From positions 1-64,000 of the forward strand of contig NZ_LQBD01000036.1 of the NCBI RefSeq assembly GCF_046630315.1: a DNA stretch of 64,000 bases, given 5' to 3'. Shown here in pieces: positions 24,227 to 32,447 of this stretch; within the stretch, counting starts at the first letter, position 1, and every line of letters begins with the position of its first letter. The notes under the pieces are model-generated. The model did no database searches. It saw only the letters and a program-made list of their open reading frames with translations, and was not told the DNA's origin. This DNA comes from Brucella anthropi_A (lineage in GTDB: Bacteria > Pseudomonadota > Alphaproteobacteria > Rhizobiales > Rhizobiaceae). The translations under genes were made by a program, and so were the position numbers.

Positions 24227-27200
24227 TTATCCGTTGCCATTCAACTTGCTTCCTTCGGGGTCGTAAAAGACCATGCCCGACACAATGGCCTCATGCACGC
24301 TGCCATCCGGCATCGGCATATAAAGCGTTTCGCCCATGCGGTCCTTGCCGCCCGACACCAGCGCCATGGCGATGGACCGGCCAAGCGTCTCGCTCCAATA
24401 AGACGAGGTGACATGGCCGAGCATGGTCATGGGCAGCGGCTGTTTCGGATCGGCGACGATCTGCGCGCCCTCCTCCAGCACCAGCTTCGGGTCCCTGGTC
24501 AGAAGCCCGACCAGATGCTTGCGGTCCTTTTTCAGCATGTCGGGGCGCGACAGCGAACGCTTGCCGACGAAATCCGGCTTCTGCTTGCCGATGGCCCAGC
24601 CAAGGCTGGCATCATCCGGCGTCACGGTGCCATCCGTGTCCTGCCCGACAATGATATAGCCCTTTTCGGCGCGCAGAACGTGCATGGTTTCGGTGCCGTA
24701 AGGCGTGATGTCATATTGCCGACCGGCCTCATAAAGCGCCTTCCACAGCGACAGGCCGTAACGGGCAGGCACGTTGATCTCGAAGCCCAGCTCGCCCGTA
24801 AAACTCATACGGAACAGACGCGCAGGCACGCCAAGGAAGGTGCATTCCGCAACCGACATATGCGGGAAGGCTTCATCGGAAATGTCCAAGCCCTCGACCA
24901 TCGGCTCGATGAGCCTGCGCGCATTCGGGCCATTGATCGCCACCACCGCCCATTGCTCGGTGGTGGAGGTGAGCGCGACTTGCAGCTCCGGCCATTCGGT
25001 CTGGAGATAATCCTCCATCATGTTGAGAACACGCGCCGCACCGCCGGTCGTGGTCGTCACATGGAAACGGTCCTGCGTCAGGCGGCCGACCACACCGTCA
25101 TCGCGGATGAAGCCGTCCTCGCCGAGCAGCAGGCCATAGCGGCAGCGCCCGATGCCAAGCTTGGTCCATGGGTTGGTGTACATGCGGTTCATGAATTCCG
25201 CCGCGTCCGGCCCGACCACCTCGATCTTGCCCAGTGTGGAGGCATCGAACATGCCGAGCGACTGGCGGGTCGCCCTGCATTCCCGCGCCACGGCCTGATG
25301 CATGTCTTCGCCGGGCTTCGGGAAATACCAGGCGCGCCGCCACAGCGACACCGGCTCAAAAGCCGCGCCATGCTGTTCGGCCCAGGCGTCGATCGGCGTC
25401 TTGCGCGTCACATCGAACAGTTTTCCGCGATTATAGCCGCAGAAAGCACCGAAAGTGGTCGGCGTATAGGGCGGGCGGAAGGTGGTGAGCCCCACCTGCG
25501 GCGCGGGCCGCTTCAAGGCATCGGACGCAACCGCAAGACCGTTGATGTTGGAGGTCTTGCCCTGATCGGTCGCCATGCCGTTGGTGGTGTAGCGCTTGAC
25601 ATGCTCGATGGAGCGGAAGCCCTCGCGCACGGCAAGGCGAATATCCTTGGCGGTCACATCATTCTGGAAATCGATGAAGGCCTTGGCCTTGCCCGGATCG
25701 CGATCCGTCGGCAATTCGCGGCAGCTGACGCCATCGCAGACGAAATCGCCCGCAACCGCATATTCCCGCGCGCTTTCCTTGTAACCGGCATCGTAACCGG
25801 CATCGCCCGCCGCATCGGCGCCGCATTGCGCGCCTTCACGCAGCGCCGCTTCCAGGTCGAAATGGCCGTTGCCCGCGCCAGCGCAGCGGCTTTCTTCCGT
25901 GCGTGCGCCCGGCAGGTAGATCTGGCGCTCCTCATCCCAGACAAGCTGGCCCTTGGTGTGCGAGAAGAGATGGACGCTCGGCGTCCAGCCGCCGGACATC
26001 AGCACCACATCGCAGGCGATGACGCGCGGCGCACCGACAGAACCGCCCCGCACCGGATTGGCCCGCACGGAGGAAACCCGGTGACGCCCGCCCGTATCGG
26101 TCACGGTCCAGCCGGTCAGCGTTTCGATGCCCAGCATTTTTGCGCGGTTGACGAGGCTGTCGGCAACCTTATCGCGCACATCGACGATGGCCGGAACCTT
26201 GACGCCTGCGACAGCGAGGTCGAAAGCCGCAAGCCATGCGCTGTCATGCGAGGTGACGACCGCGGCCCTGTTGCCGACCTTGACGCCATAGCGGTTGAGA
26301 TAGGTGCGCGCGGCTCCCGCCAGCATCACGCCCGGACGGTCGTTGCCGGCAAAGACCAGCGGCTTTTCAATCGCACCCTGCGCCAGCACGACCTGCTTTG
26401 CGCGCACGCGCCACATGCGTTCACGCGGCGCGTTGGATGGCGGGTTCGGCAGGTGATCGGTCAGGCGCTGGCAAAGACCCAGCATGTTCTGGTGATAATA
26501 GCCAATCGCCGTGGTGCGCGGCAAAAGCGTGACATTGGGCATGGCGGCAAGCGCGCCCAGCGTTTCACCCAGCCAGTCCCAGCTTGCGCGGCCATTGATG
26601 ACCGGCTCCGGCTCCGACAGAAGCGAGCCGCCCAGTTCCGCCTGCTCATCGCAGACCATGACCTTCGCGCCGCTTTTGGCCGCTTCCAGCGCTGCCGCAA
26701 GCCCGGCTGGCCCGCCGCCTACGACAAGCACATCGCAATAGGCATAGCGGCTGGCATAGGTGTCGGGATCGGGTTCGGACGGCGATTTGCCAAGACCGGC
26801 CGCGCCCCGGATGAAAGGCTCGTAAACCTTGTTCCAGAAGCTCTTCGGCCACATGAAGGTCTTGTAGTAGAAGCCCGCCGAAAAGAACATGTAGAGCACA
26901 TCGTTGATCGCCCCCACATCATGCTTCAGCGACGGCCAATGGTTCTGGCTCTCAGCCTTCAGGCCGTCATAAAGCTCCAGCGCGGTGGCGCGCGTGTTCG
27001 GCTCGAACCGGCCCGGCCCGCGCGAGACGCCCATCAGCGCGTTCGGCTCTTCCGAACCCGCCGACAGAATGCCGCGCGGGCGGTGATATTTGAACGAACG
27101 GCCCGTCAGATGCTCGCCATTGGCCAAAAGGGCCGAGGCCAGCGTGTCGCCTTCAAAGCCGGAATAGGTCTTGCCGTTGAAGGTGAAGCGAACGGACTTC

Positions 27201-27247
27201 GCCTTGTTCACGCGGCCCTTGTTCTGAATGCGCATGTCAGTCATCAT
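24227..27247 (-). CDS. soxA: Sarcosine oxidase alpha subunit
   Basis: 1006 residues. The N-terminus has a ferredoxin-like segment (VRFTFNGKTYSGFEGDTLASALLANG). A dinucleotide site follows, VLVVGGGPAGLAAALEAA near residue 175 (NAD+). The C-terminal half is a GcvT-like folate domain (from about 600), with FRMSFTGELGFEINVPARYG and GTETMHVLRAEKGYIIVGQD. This large subunit carries NAD+ and folate sites and contributes to the FMN site. Its start overlaps the soxD stop by 4 nt. Confidence 0.95.
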   Translation of the reverse strand: MMTDMRIQNKGRVNKAKSVRFTFNGKTYSGFEGDTLASALLANGEHLTGRSFKYHRPRGILSAGSEEPNALMGVSRGPGRFEPNTRATALELYDGLKAESQNHWPSLKHDVGAINDVLYMFFSAGFYYKTFMWPKSFWNKVYEPFIRGAAGLGKSPSEPDPDTYASRYAYCDVLVVGGGPAGLAAALEAAKSGAKVMVCDEQAELGGSLLSEPEPVINGRASWDWLGETLGALAAMPNVTLLPRTTAIGYYHQNMLGLCQRLTDHLPNPPSNAPRERMWRVRAKQVVLAQGAIEKPLVFAGNDRPGVMLAGAARTYLNRYGVKVGNRAAVVTSHDSAWLAAFDLAVAGVKVPAIVDVRDKVADSLVNRAKMLGIETLTGWTVTDTGGRHRVSSVRANPVRGGSVGAPRVIACDVVLMSGGWTPSVHLFSHTKGQLVWDEERQIYLPGARTEESRCAGAGNGHFDLEAALREGAQCGADAAGDAGYDAGYKESAREYAVAGDFVCDGVSCRELPTDRDPGKAKAFIDFQNDVTAKDIRLAVREGFRSIEHVKRYTTNGMATDQGKTSNINGLAVASDALKRPAPQVGLTTFRPPYTPTTFGAFCGYNRGKLFDVTRKTPIDAWAEQHGAAFEPVSLWRRAWYFPKPGEDMHQAVARECRATRQSLGMFDASTLGKIEVVGPDAAEFMNRMYTNPWTKLGIGRCRYGLLLGEDGFIRDDGVVGRLTQDRFHVTTTTGGAARVLNMMEDYLQTEWPELQVALTSTTEQWAVVAINGPNARRLIEPMVEGLDISDEAFPHMSVAECTFLGVPARLFRMSFTGELGFEINVPARYGLSLWKALYEAGRQYDITPYGTETMHVLRAEKGYIIVGQDTDGTVTPDDASLGWAIGKQKPDFVGKRSLSRPDMLKKDRKHLVGLLTRDPKLVLEEGAQIVADPKQPLPMTMLGHVTSSYWSETLGRSIAMALVSGGKDRMGETLYMPMPDGSVHEAIVSGMVFYDPEGSKLNGNG

Positions 27248-27549
27248 TTCGTCTCCGCAGCCGGAGTTTCTGCCAAAGCAGGACGGGGTTCACCGGCCTT
27301 GTAGGTGGTGACAAACTTGTCGCTCACCGTGTCGCGCACGGCATTGAAGAAACGGCCGCAGCCATGGATGTGCCGCCAGCGTTCAAAATGCGTGCCGCGC
27401 GGGTTGGAGCGGGTGAACAGGAAATCGCGCCATTCATCATCGGAAAGCGTCGAGGGATCGGCCGGGCGCGCAATATGCGCTTCGCCCGCATAGGCGAATT
27501 CGAGTTCCGGGCGCTCCATCTCGCAATAAGGGCAACGGATTAAAAGCAT
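27244..27549 (-). CDS. soxD: Sarcosine oxidase delta subunit
   Basis: 101 residues. Zinc-binding pattern: CPYCEMERPELEF at the N-terminus (Cys6, Cys9), then HFERWRHIHGCGRFFN with His and Cys63. Small structural subunit of the heterotetramer. 12 nt after soxB, 4-nt overlap with soxA. Confidence 0.93.
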   Translation of the reverse strand: MLLIRCPYCEMERPELEFAYAGEAHIARPADPSTLSDDEWRDFLFTRSNPRGTHFERWRHIHGCGRFFNAVRDTVSDKFVTTYKAGEPRPALAETPAAETK

Positions 27550-27561
27550 ATCATACCTCCC

Positions 27562-28815
27562 TTAGTGCGCGACGGCGGCGGCAGCCGCTTCGTCGATCAG
27601 GCGGCCGGTGGTGAAGCGTTCCAGCGTGAAAGGCGCGTTGATCCAGTGCGGCTCGTCGCGGGCAATCGTATGGGCAAAGACATGGGCCGACCCCGGCGTC
27701 GCCTTGAAACCGCCCGTGCCCCAGCCGCAATTGACATAAAGCCCCGGCACCGGCGTCTTGCCGATGATCGGCGAGCGATCCGGCGTGACGTCGACGATGC
27801 CGCCCCATTTGCGCAACATGCGCATGCGGGTGAAGATCGGGAAGACCTCGCAGATCGCGGCCAGCGTGTGCTCGATCAGCGGCAGGCCGCCGCGCTGGCT
27901 GTAGGACACATATTGGTCGGTGCCCGAACCGATCACCAGTTCGCCCTTGTCGGACTGGCTGATATAGGCATGCACCGTGTTCGACATGACCACGCAGGGG
28001 AAGATCGGCTTGACCGGCTCCGACACCAGCGCCTGCAGCGGGAAGCTTTCCAGCGGCATGCGCACGCCTGCCGTATCCATCACGACGGAGGTATTGCCCG
28101 CAGCCGATACCGCCACCTTCTTCGCCTTGATGAAACCCCGCGCCGTTTCAACGCCGGTCACGCGGCCCGAGGCATCGCGGCGGATCGCCAGAACCGGGCA
28201 GTTCTGGATGATGTCGACGCCGCGCTGCGACGCGCCGCGCGCATAGCCCCAGGCAACCGCATCATGGCGGGCCACGCCGCCGCGCCGCTGCAAGGTCGCA
28301 CCCACGACCGGATAACGGGCATTGGGGGAGATATCGAGCGGCGGGCAATAGTCCTTCGCCTGTTCCTTCGTCAGCCATTCATTGTCGATGCCGTTGAGGC
28401 GGTTGGCATGGATATGGCGCTTGAAGCTCTGCACGTCATGCACCGTATGCGCCAGCATCATCACGCCGCGCTGCGAGAACATGACATTATAATTGAGGTC
28501 CTGGCTCAGCCCCTCCCACAGTTTCATCGCATGTTCGTAGAGATGCGCGCTCTCGTCATAAAGATAGTTGGAGCGAATGATGGTCGTGTTGCGCCCGGTA
28601 TTGCCGCCGCCGAGCCACCCCTTCTCGATGACCGCGACATTGGTGATGCCGTGTTCCTTGGCCAGATAATAGGCGGCGCCAAGCCCATGCCCGCCCGCGC
28701 CGACGATGATGACATTATATTCGGCCTTGGGTTGGGCGTCGGGCCATTGCGGCTCCCAGTTCCTGTTGCCGGAAAGCGCATTCTTGACGACTGAAGCTAA
28801 AGAAAAGCGGGACAT
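27562..28815 (-). CDS. soxB: Sarcosine oxidase beta subunit
   Basis: 417 residues from the ATG at 28815 (MSRFSLASVVKNAL); a TTG six bases upstream is less likely. The FAD-binding motif VIIVGAGGHGLGAAYYLAKE is near residue 35, with GNTGRNTTIIRSNY after it and DVTPDRSPIIGKTPVPGLYV near the end. This subunit holds FAD where sarcosine is oxidised. First gene of the operon, so its promoter lies in 28816-28950. Confidence 0.94.
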   Translation of the reverse strand: MSRFSLASVVKNALSGNRNWEPQWPDAQPKAEYNVIIVGAGGHGLGAAYYLAKEHGITNVAVIEKGWLGGGNTGRNTTIIRSNYLYDESAHLYEHAMKLWEGLSQDLNYNVMFSQRGVMMLAHTVHDVQSFKRHIHANRLNGIDNEWLTKEQAKDYCPPLDISPNARYPVVGATLQRRGGVARHDAVAWGYARGASQRGVDIIQNCPVLAIRRDASGRVTGVETARGFIKAKKVAVSAAGNTSVVMDTAGVRMPLESFPLQALVSEPVKPIFPCVVMSNTVHAYISQSDKGELVIGSGTDQYVSYSQRGGLPLIEHTLAAICEVFPIFTRMRMLRKWGGIVDVTPDRSPIIGKTPVPGLYVNCGWGTGGFKATPGSAHVFAHTIARDEPHWINAPFTLERFTTGRLIDEAAAAAVAH

Positions 28816-29146
28816 GAACAACCACCATTTTCACCGGCCCCGCGCACCGTCGCGGCACGCACGAAGCCTTTGACGGTAGTTGTATTGCCTCCCCTTCAGG
28901 CCCGACAGCAGGCTTGCGTCAAAAGACGCCACAAATACGACATGCCCACCATTTCGCGACATACCGTCCAGGGGTCTTTGCGGCGCTGTCGGCGGGGTTT
29001 GCGCCCATGCGGGGGGTGCGCGAATTTGCCCATATAAAATAGGACAATATTGTTGTCCTTTTCTCTTTTCTTTTATTGCGCGAAGGCGTAGGCAGACATA
29101 CGCAAAATCGCATTTTTAAATTCCCAAACGCAAGAAAGGTGATTTC
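28816..29146. other. Divergent promoter region soxB / glutamate dehydrogenase
   Basis: 331 bp without a gene. Apart from the dyad at 29041-29059 and a pyrimidine-rich stretch (CTTTTCTCTTTTCTTTTATT) before the dehydrogenase gene, I see nothing specific. A glycine-type riboswitch was looked for by eye and not found. Confidence 0.5.
29041..29059. promoter_or_regulatory. Candidate operator upstream of the glutamate dehydrogenase gene
   Basis: AGGACAA (29041-29047) / TTGTCCT (29053-29059), spacer TATTG, with core ACAATATTGT. Lrp/AsnC-type sites have this AT-rich symmetric shape and often control amino-acid dehydrogenases. The regulator is an inference. Confidence 0.45.
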
Positions 29147-30412
29147 GTGACCAACGAGAATCTGCTCGAAAGCGCACTCGTCCGGCTGGACGAAGCGGCA
29201 AGCCACATCAACATCGATGCGGATGTCATCGAAAAGCTGAAATTTGCGCGTGAAACCATGAAAGTGCGGCTGATGATCCGCATGGACGACGGTTCGCGCA
29301 AGTCCTTTCTTGCGTGGCGCTGCCGCTATGACGACACCCGCGGACCGACCAAGGGCGGCATCCGCTACCATCCGGATACGACCGCCGAAGAGGTCGAGAC
29401 GCTCGCCTTCTGGATGACCTTCAAATGCGCCGTGATGAACCTGCCCTATGGCGGCGGCAAGGGCGCGATCCAGGTCGATCCGCGCCAGCTTTCCAAGGCG
29501 GAACTGGAGCGCCTTTCGCGCGCCTATATCCAGGCATTTTCCGGCATCATCGGCCCGGACCGCGATATTCCGGCGCCGGACGTCTACACCAATTCCATGA
29601 TCATGGGCTGGATGGCCGACGAATATTCCCAGATCGTCGGCCAGTCCTCGCCCGCCGTCATCACCGGCAAGCCTCTGGCGCTCGGCGGCTCGCTCGGCCG
29701 CAATGACGCGACCGCGCGCGGCGGCTTCTATCTCGTTCGCCACCTGTCGAACGATCTGGGCCTTGCCTCGCAGCTTCGCGTCACCGTTCAGGGTTTCGGC
29801 AATGCGGGCCAGTTCATGGCGAAGCTGATGGCAGGCGACGGCCACAAGATCGTCGCCGTATCGGATTCGGCTGGCGCTGTTTACTGCGCAAACGGGCTTG
29901 ATCTCGACGCGCTTCTGGAAGCAAAGGCGCACAACAAGTCCGTTGTCTCGACCGCCGGCAAGAACGGCCACGAGGCCATCACCCCGGATGAGCTGATTGC
30001 CGCCGATTGCGACGTGCTGGTGCCAAGCGCCATGGAAAACATGATCCATGCGGGCAATGCGGCCACCATCAAGGCCAAGCTGATCGTCGAACTGGCCAAT
30101 GGTCCCGTCACGCCGGAAGCCGACACCATCCTGCAGGAAAACGGCGTCGTGGTTCTGCCGGACATTCTGGCCAATGCCGGTGGCGTGACGGTTTCCTATT
30201 TCGAATGGGTGCAGAACCGCCAGGGTTATTACTGGACGCTGGAAGAAATCCATGAGCGCCTGAAAACCATCATGGAGCGCGAGGGCCGCGCCATCTGGAA
30301 CCATGCCAAGCAGCACAATGTGACAGTGCGCTCGGCAGCCTATGTTCATGCGCTGCAACGCCTGGCCCAGGCCATCGAGGCACACGGCACGCAGAACGAT
30401 TTCGCTGCCTGA
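29147..30412 (+). CDS. Glu/Leu/Phe/Val dehydrogenase family, likely NAD-linked glutamate dehydrogenase
   Basis: 421 residues, GTG start after AAGAAAGG. Substrate domain GPTKGGIRYHPDTT, catalytic Lys105 in LPYGGGKGAI, then PAPDVYTNSMIMGWMADEY. The dinucleotide domain has VTVQGFGNAGQFMAKLM and the end ILANAGGVTVSYFEWVQN. Converts glutamate to 2-oxoglutarate and ammonia (or the reverse) in the cytoplasm. Divergent from the sarcosine oxidase operon, another amine/amino-acid catabolic unit. Confidence 0.9.
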   Translation: MTNENLLESALVRLDEAASHINIDADVIEKLKFARETMKVRLMIRMDDGSRKSFLAWRCRYDDTRGPTKGGIRYHPDTTAEEVETLAFWMTFKCAVMNLPYGGGKGAIQVDPRQLSKAELERLSRAYIQAFSGIIGPDRDIPAPDVYTNSMIMGWMADEYSQIVGQSSPAVITGKPLALGGSLGRNDATARGGFYLVRHLSNDLGLASQLRVTVQGFGNAGQFMAKLMAGDGHKIVAVSDSAGAVYCANGLDLDALLEAKAHNKSVVSTAGKNGHEAITPDELIAADCDVLVPSAMENMIHAGNAATIKAKLIVELANGPVTPEADTILQENGVVVLPDILANAGGVTVSYFEWVQNRQGYYWTLEEIHERLKTIMEREGRAIWNHAKQHNVTVRSAAYVHALQRLAQAIEAHGTQNDFAA

Positions 30413-30432
30413 CCCGGCCTTTCGACATCCCC

Positions 30433-30499
30433 CCTCCCGGCCAGTCCGCTGTCGGGAGGGGCGAAGGGCGGCTTGGTTTTCCCGCCCGCGCTACCGTTT
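30433..30499. repeat. Structured repeat, copy 1 (downstream of the dehydrogenase gene)
   Basis: Stem CCTCCCG / CGGGAGG followed by GGCGAAGGGCGG and the tail TTTTCCCGCCCGCGCTA, then GTTT. A close copy lies at 31388-31456. The stem differs between copies by a paired change (C-G here, T-A there). It could end the upstream transcript or belong to the leader of the next gene. Confidence 0.7.
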
Positions 30500-30674
30500 C
30501 AAGCCGCTGCCGCCCCCAGCCGGCAATACTCAAGACGTTTTTTTATTAGCGATTGATTGAAAGCAAAGCGGCCTCTTTAAAGCCATTCTAAATTCCTGGC
30601 GCGCCGCAGGACTTGTCATGGGTCTTGATACCAATCAAAGAGATTCTAGGCGGCGCCTTTTGAAGGCTGAAACG

Positions 30675-31325
30675 ATGAAAAACTTCATAATTGCTTCTCT
30701 CGTGGGAATTTCTGCCGCTTTGCCCCTCCCAGCCAATGCGGAAATCAGCAAGACCCCGGAAAACAGCACGATTGTAAACGGCCTGGATTTTGGCCCATTG
30801 GCCAAACTGGTCGGCACATGGAAAACGGCAGAGCCTGGCGGTACGGACGTTGCTCCCGGCAAGGACGGGTCCGATGTCGGCAAGGGCGGCACGGCTGTAG
30901 AACCATATTATGAAGTCATGACCTTTGAACCGGCGGCAGACGCCACCAATGCAAGCGACCAGTATCTGGCGGCCATGTATTACAAGCATGAAGTTTTCCG
31001 TGTGAGAGACAACGGCAAGTTTCATGACCAGAGAGGGTATTTAACATACGATAAGAAAAACAATACCGTATACAATACTTTCTGTATTCCCCGAGCGGTC
31101 TGCGTTGTCGCTGAAGGACCAGCCGGAGAAACCATGTCTCTCGAAACAAAGGGAAACGGGGTTGCGGAATCCGACTATATGTCGAAAAACGACAAGACGA
31201 TGAAGTTTTCTTTCGACATCGATCTTTCCGGCGATCAGCTTCAATACACGCAGGTGACGAGCTTGCAAGTCTATGGAGAGCCGTTCGAGCATGTGGATAC
31301 GAGCACGCTTGAAAAAGTAAAATAA
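30675..31325 (+). CDS. Secreted beta-barrel protein with nitrobindin/FABP-like pattern
   Basis: 216 residues from the ATG at 30675 (upstream in-frame codons lack a good ribosome site). Signal peptide MKNFIIASLVGISAALPLP, cleaved after ANA. The pattern LAKLVGTWKT near the start, then YYEVMTFEPAADATNASDQYLAAMYYKHEVFRV and QRGYLTYDKKNNTVYNTFCI, resembles the strand order of small heme-binding (nitrobindin-like) lipocalin barrels. Likely periplasmic. Ligand and role unknown; heme binding is a guess from the pattern. Isolated between two copies of a structured repeat. Confidence 0.65.
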   Translation: MKNFIIASLVGISAALPLPANAEISKTPENSTIVNGLDFGPLAKLVGTWKTAEPGGTDVAPGKDGSDVGKGGTAVEPYYEVMTFEPAADATNASDQYLAAMYYKHEVFRVRDNGKFHDQRGYLTYDKKNNTVYNTFCIPRAVCVVAEGPAGETMSLETKGNGVAESDYMSKNDKTMKFSFDIDLSGDQLQYTQVTSLQVYGEPFEHVDTSTLEKVK

Positions 31326-31387
31326 CGCTCGAAACAAGCCAATGTGCCCGAACCCGATGCGTGAAGCCATCGGGTTCGGTCGCCGTG

Positions 31388-31456
31388 CCTCCTGCCAGCC
31401 CGCTGTCAGGAGGGGGGACGAACGGCGGTTTCCTTTTCCCGCCCGCGCTATAGTTT
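31388..31456. repeat. Structured repeat, copy 2 (just upstream of the osmoprotectant operon)
   Basis: Stem CCTCCTG / CAGGAGG, then GGGGACGAACGGCGG and the same tail TTTTCCCGCCCGCGCTA, AGTTT as copy 1. It ends about 30 nt before the ATG at 31488, so it overlaps the promoter or leader of the binding-protein gene. Confidence 0.7.
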
Positions 31457-31487
31457 ACCTTCCCAAGGGAAAAAACAGCGTGATGGG

Positions 31488-32426
31488 ATGAAGAGCATGT
31501 CGTACAGGAACTTGTTGAAGGGAAGTGCCGTCGCACTTGCCCTTTTTGCGGGCGCGATCCAGTTTTCTAGCCTCGCCGAGGCGCAGGTCGTCGTTTCATC
31601 CAAGATCGACACCGAAGGCGGTGTGCTTGGCAATATCATTCTGGCCGTCCTCAATGCCAATGGCATCGAAACAACCGACCGCATCCAGCTTGGCGCGACG
31701 CCGGTGGTGCGCAAGGCGATCACGGCAGGCGAGATCGACATCTATCCCGAATATACCGGCAATGCGGCCTTTTTCTTCAACAAGGCCGACGATCCGCTCT
31801 GGAAAGACCCGGCCAAGGCTTTCGAGACGGCAAAACAGCTCGATTACGACGCCAACAAGATCGTGTGGCTGGCGCCGTCCCCCGCCAACAACACATGGGG
31901 CATCGCGGTGCGCAAGGATGTGGCCGATCAAAACAAGCTCGCGAGCCTCAGCGATTTCGGCAAATATGTTGCAGGCGGCGGCAAGGTGGTTCTGGCGGCA
32001 TCGTCGGAATTCGTGAACTCGGCGGCGGCGCTGCCTGCCTTCCAGACCGCCTATGGCTTCACCCTGAAACCAGACCAGCTCATCACGCTTTCGGGCGGCG
32101 ATACGGCGGCGACGATTGCAGCCGCGGCCAACCAGACCAACGGCGCCAATGCCGCCATGGTCTATGGCACCGATGGCGGCATCGCGCCATCCGGGCTCAC
32201 CGTGCTGGAAGACGACAAGCATGTGCAGCCGGTCTATCAGCCCGCGCCGATCATCCGCGAGGCGGTTTTGAAAAAGAACCCGAAGATCGAGGACCTTCTG
32301 AAACCCGTCTTCGAGAAGCTCGACCTCACCACCTTGCAGGAATTGAATGGCCGCGTGCAGCTTGGCGGCGAACCGGCAAAAGCGGTGGCGCAGAACTTTT
32401 TGAAGAAGAACGGTTTTCTGAAGTAG
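31488..32426 (+). CDS. osmF: Osmoprotectant (glycine betaine/choline-type) ABC binding protein
   Basis: 312 residues. Signal peptide with hydrophobic run AVALALFAGAIQF, cleaved after AEA. OpuC/YehZ pattern: VVVSSKIDTEGGVLGNIILAVL, RKAITAGEIDIYPEYTGNAAFF (the EYTG ligand-loop signature) and the end AQNFLKKNGFLK. Binds a quaternary amine in the periplasm. First gene of four (binding protein, permease, ATPase, permease), the YehZYXW order. The symbol is by family resemblance. Confidence 0.88.
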   Translation: MKSMSYRNLLKGSAVALALFAGAIQFSSLAEAQVVVSSKIDTEGGVLGNIILAVLNANGIETTDRIQLGATPVVRKAITAGEIDIYPEYTGNAAFFFNKADDPLWKDPAKAFETAKQLDYDANKIVWLAPSPANNTWGIAVRKDVADQNKLASLSDFGKYVAGGGKVVLAASSEFVNSAAALPAFQTAYGFTLKPDQLITLSGGDTAATIAAAANQTNGANAAMVYGTDGGIAPSGLTVLEDDKHVQPVYQPAPIIREAVLKKNPKIEDLLKPVFEKLDLTTLQELNGRVQLGGEPAKAVAQNFLKKNGFLK

Positions 32427-32447
32427 ACGCGATAAGGCAGCAGCCCC

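Noticed and set aside
24215..27304. 1029-residue open frame antisense to soxA
   Set aside because: It mirrors the high-GC codon pattern of soxA on the other strand, has shadow composition rich in Arg, His and Gly, and shows no domain.
28816..29146. Glycine riboswitch before the sarcosine oxidase operon
   Set aside because: No tandem glycine-aptamer core could be recognised by eye on either strand.
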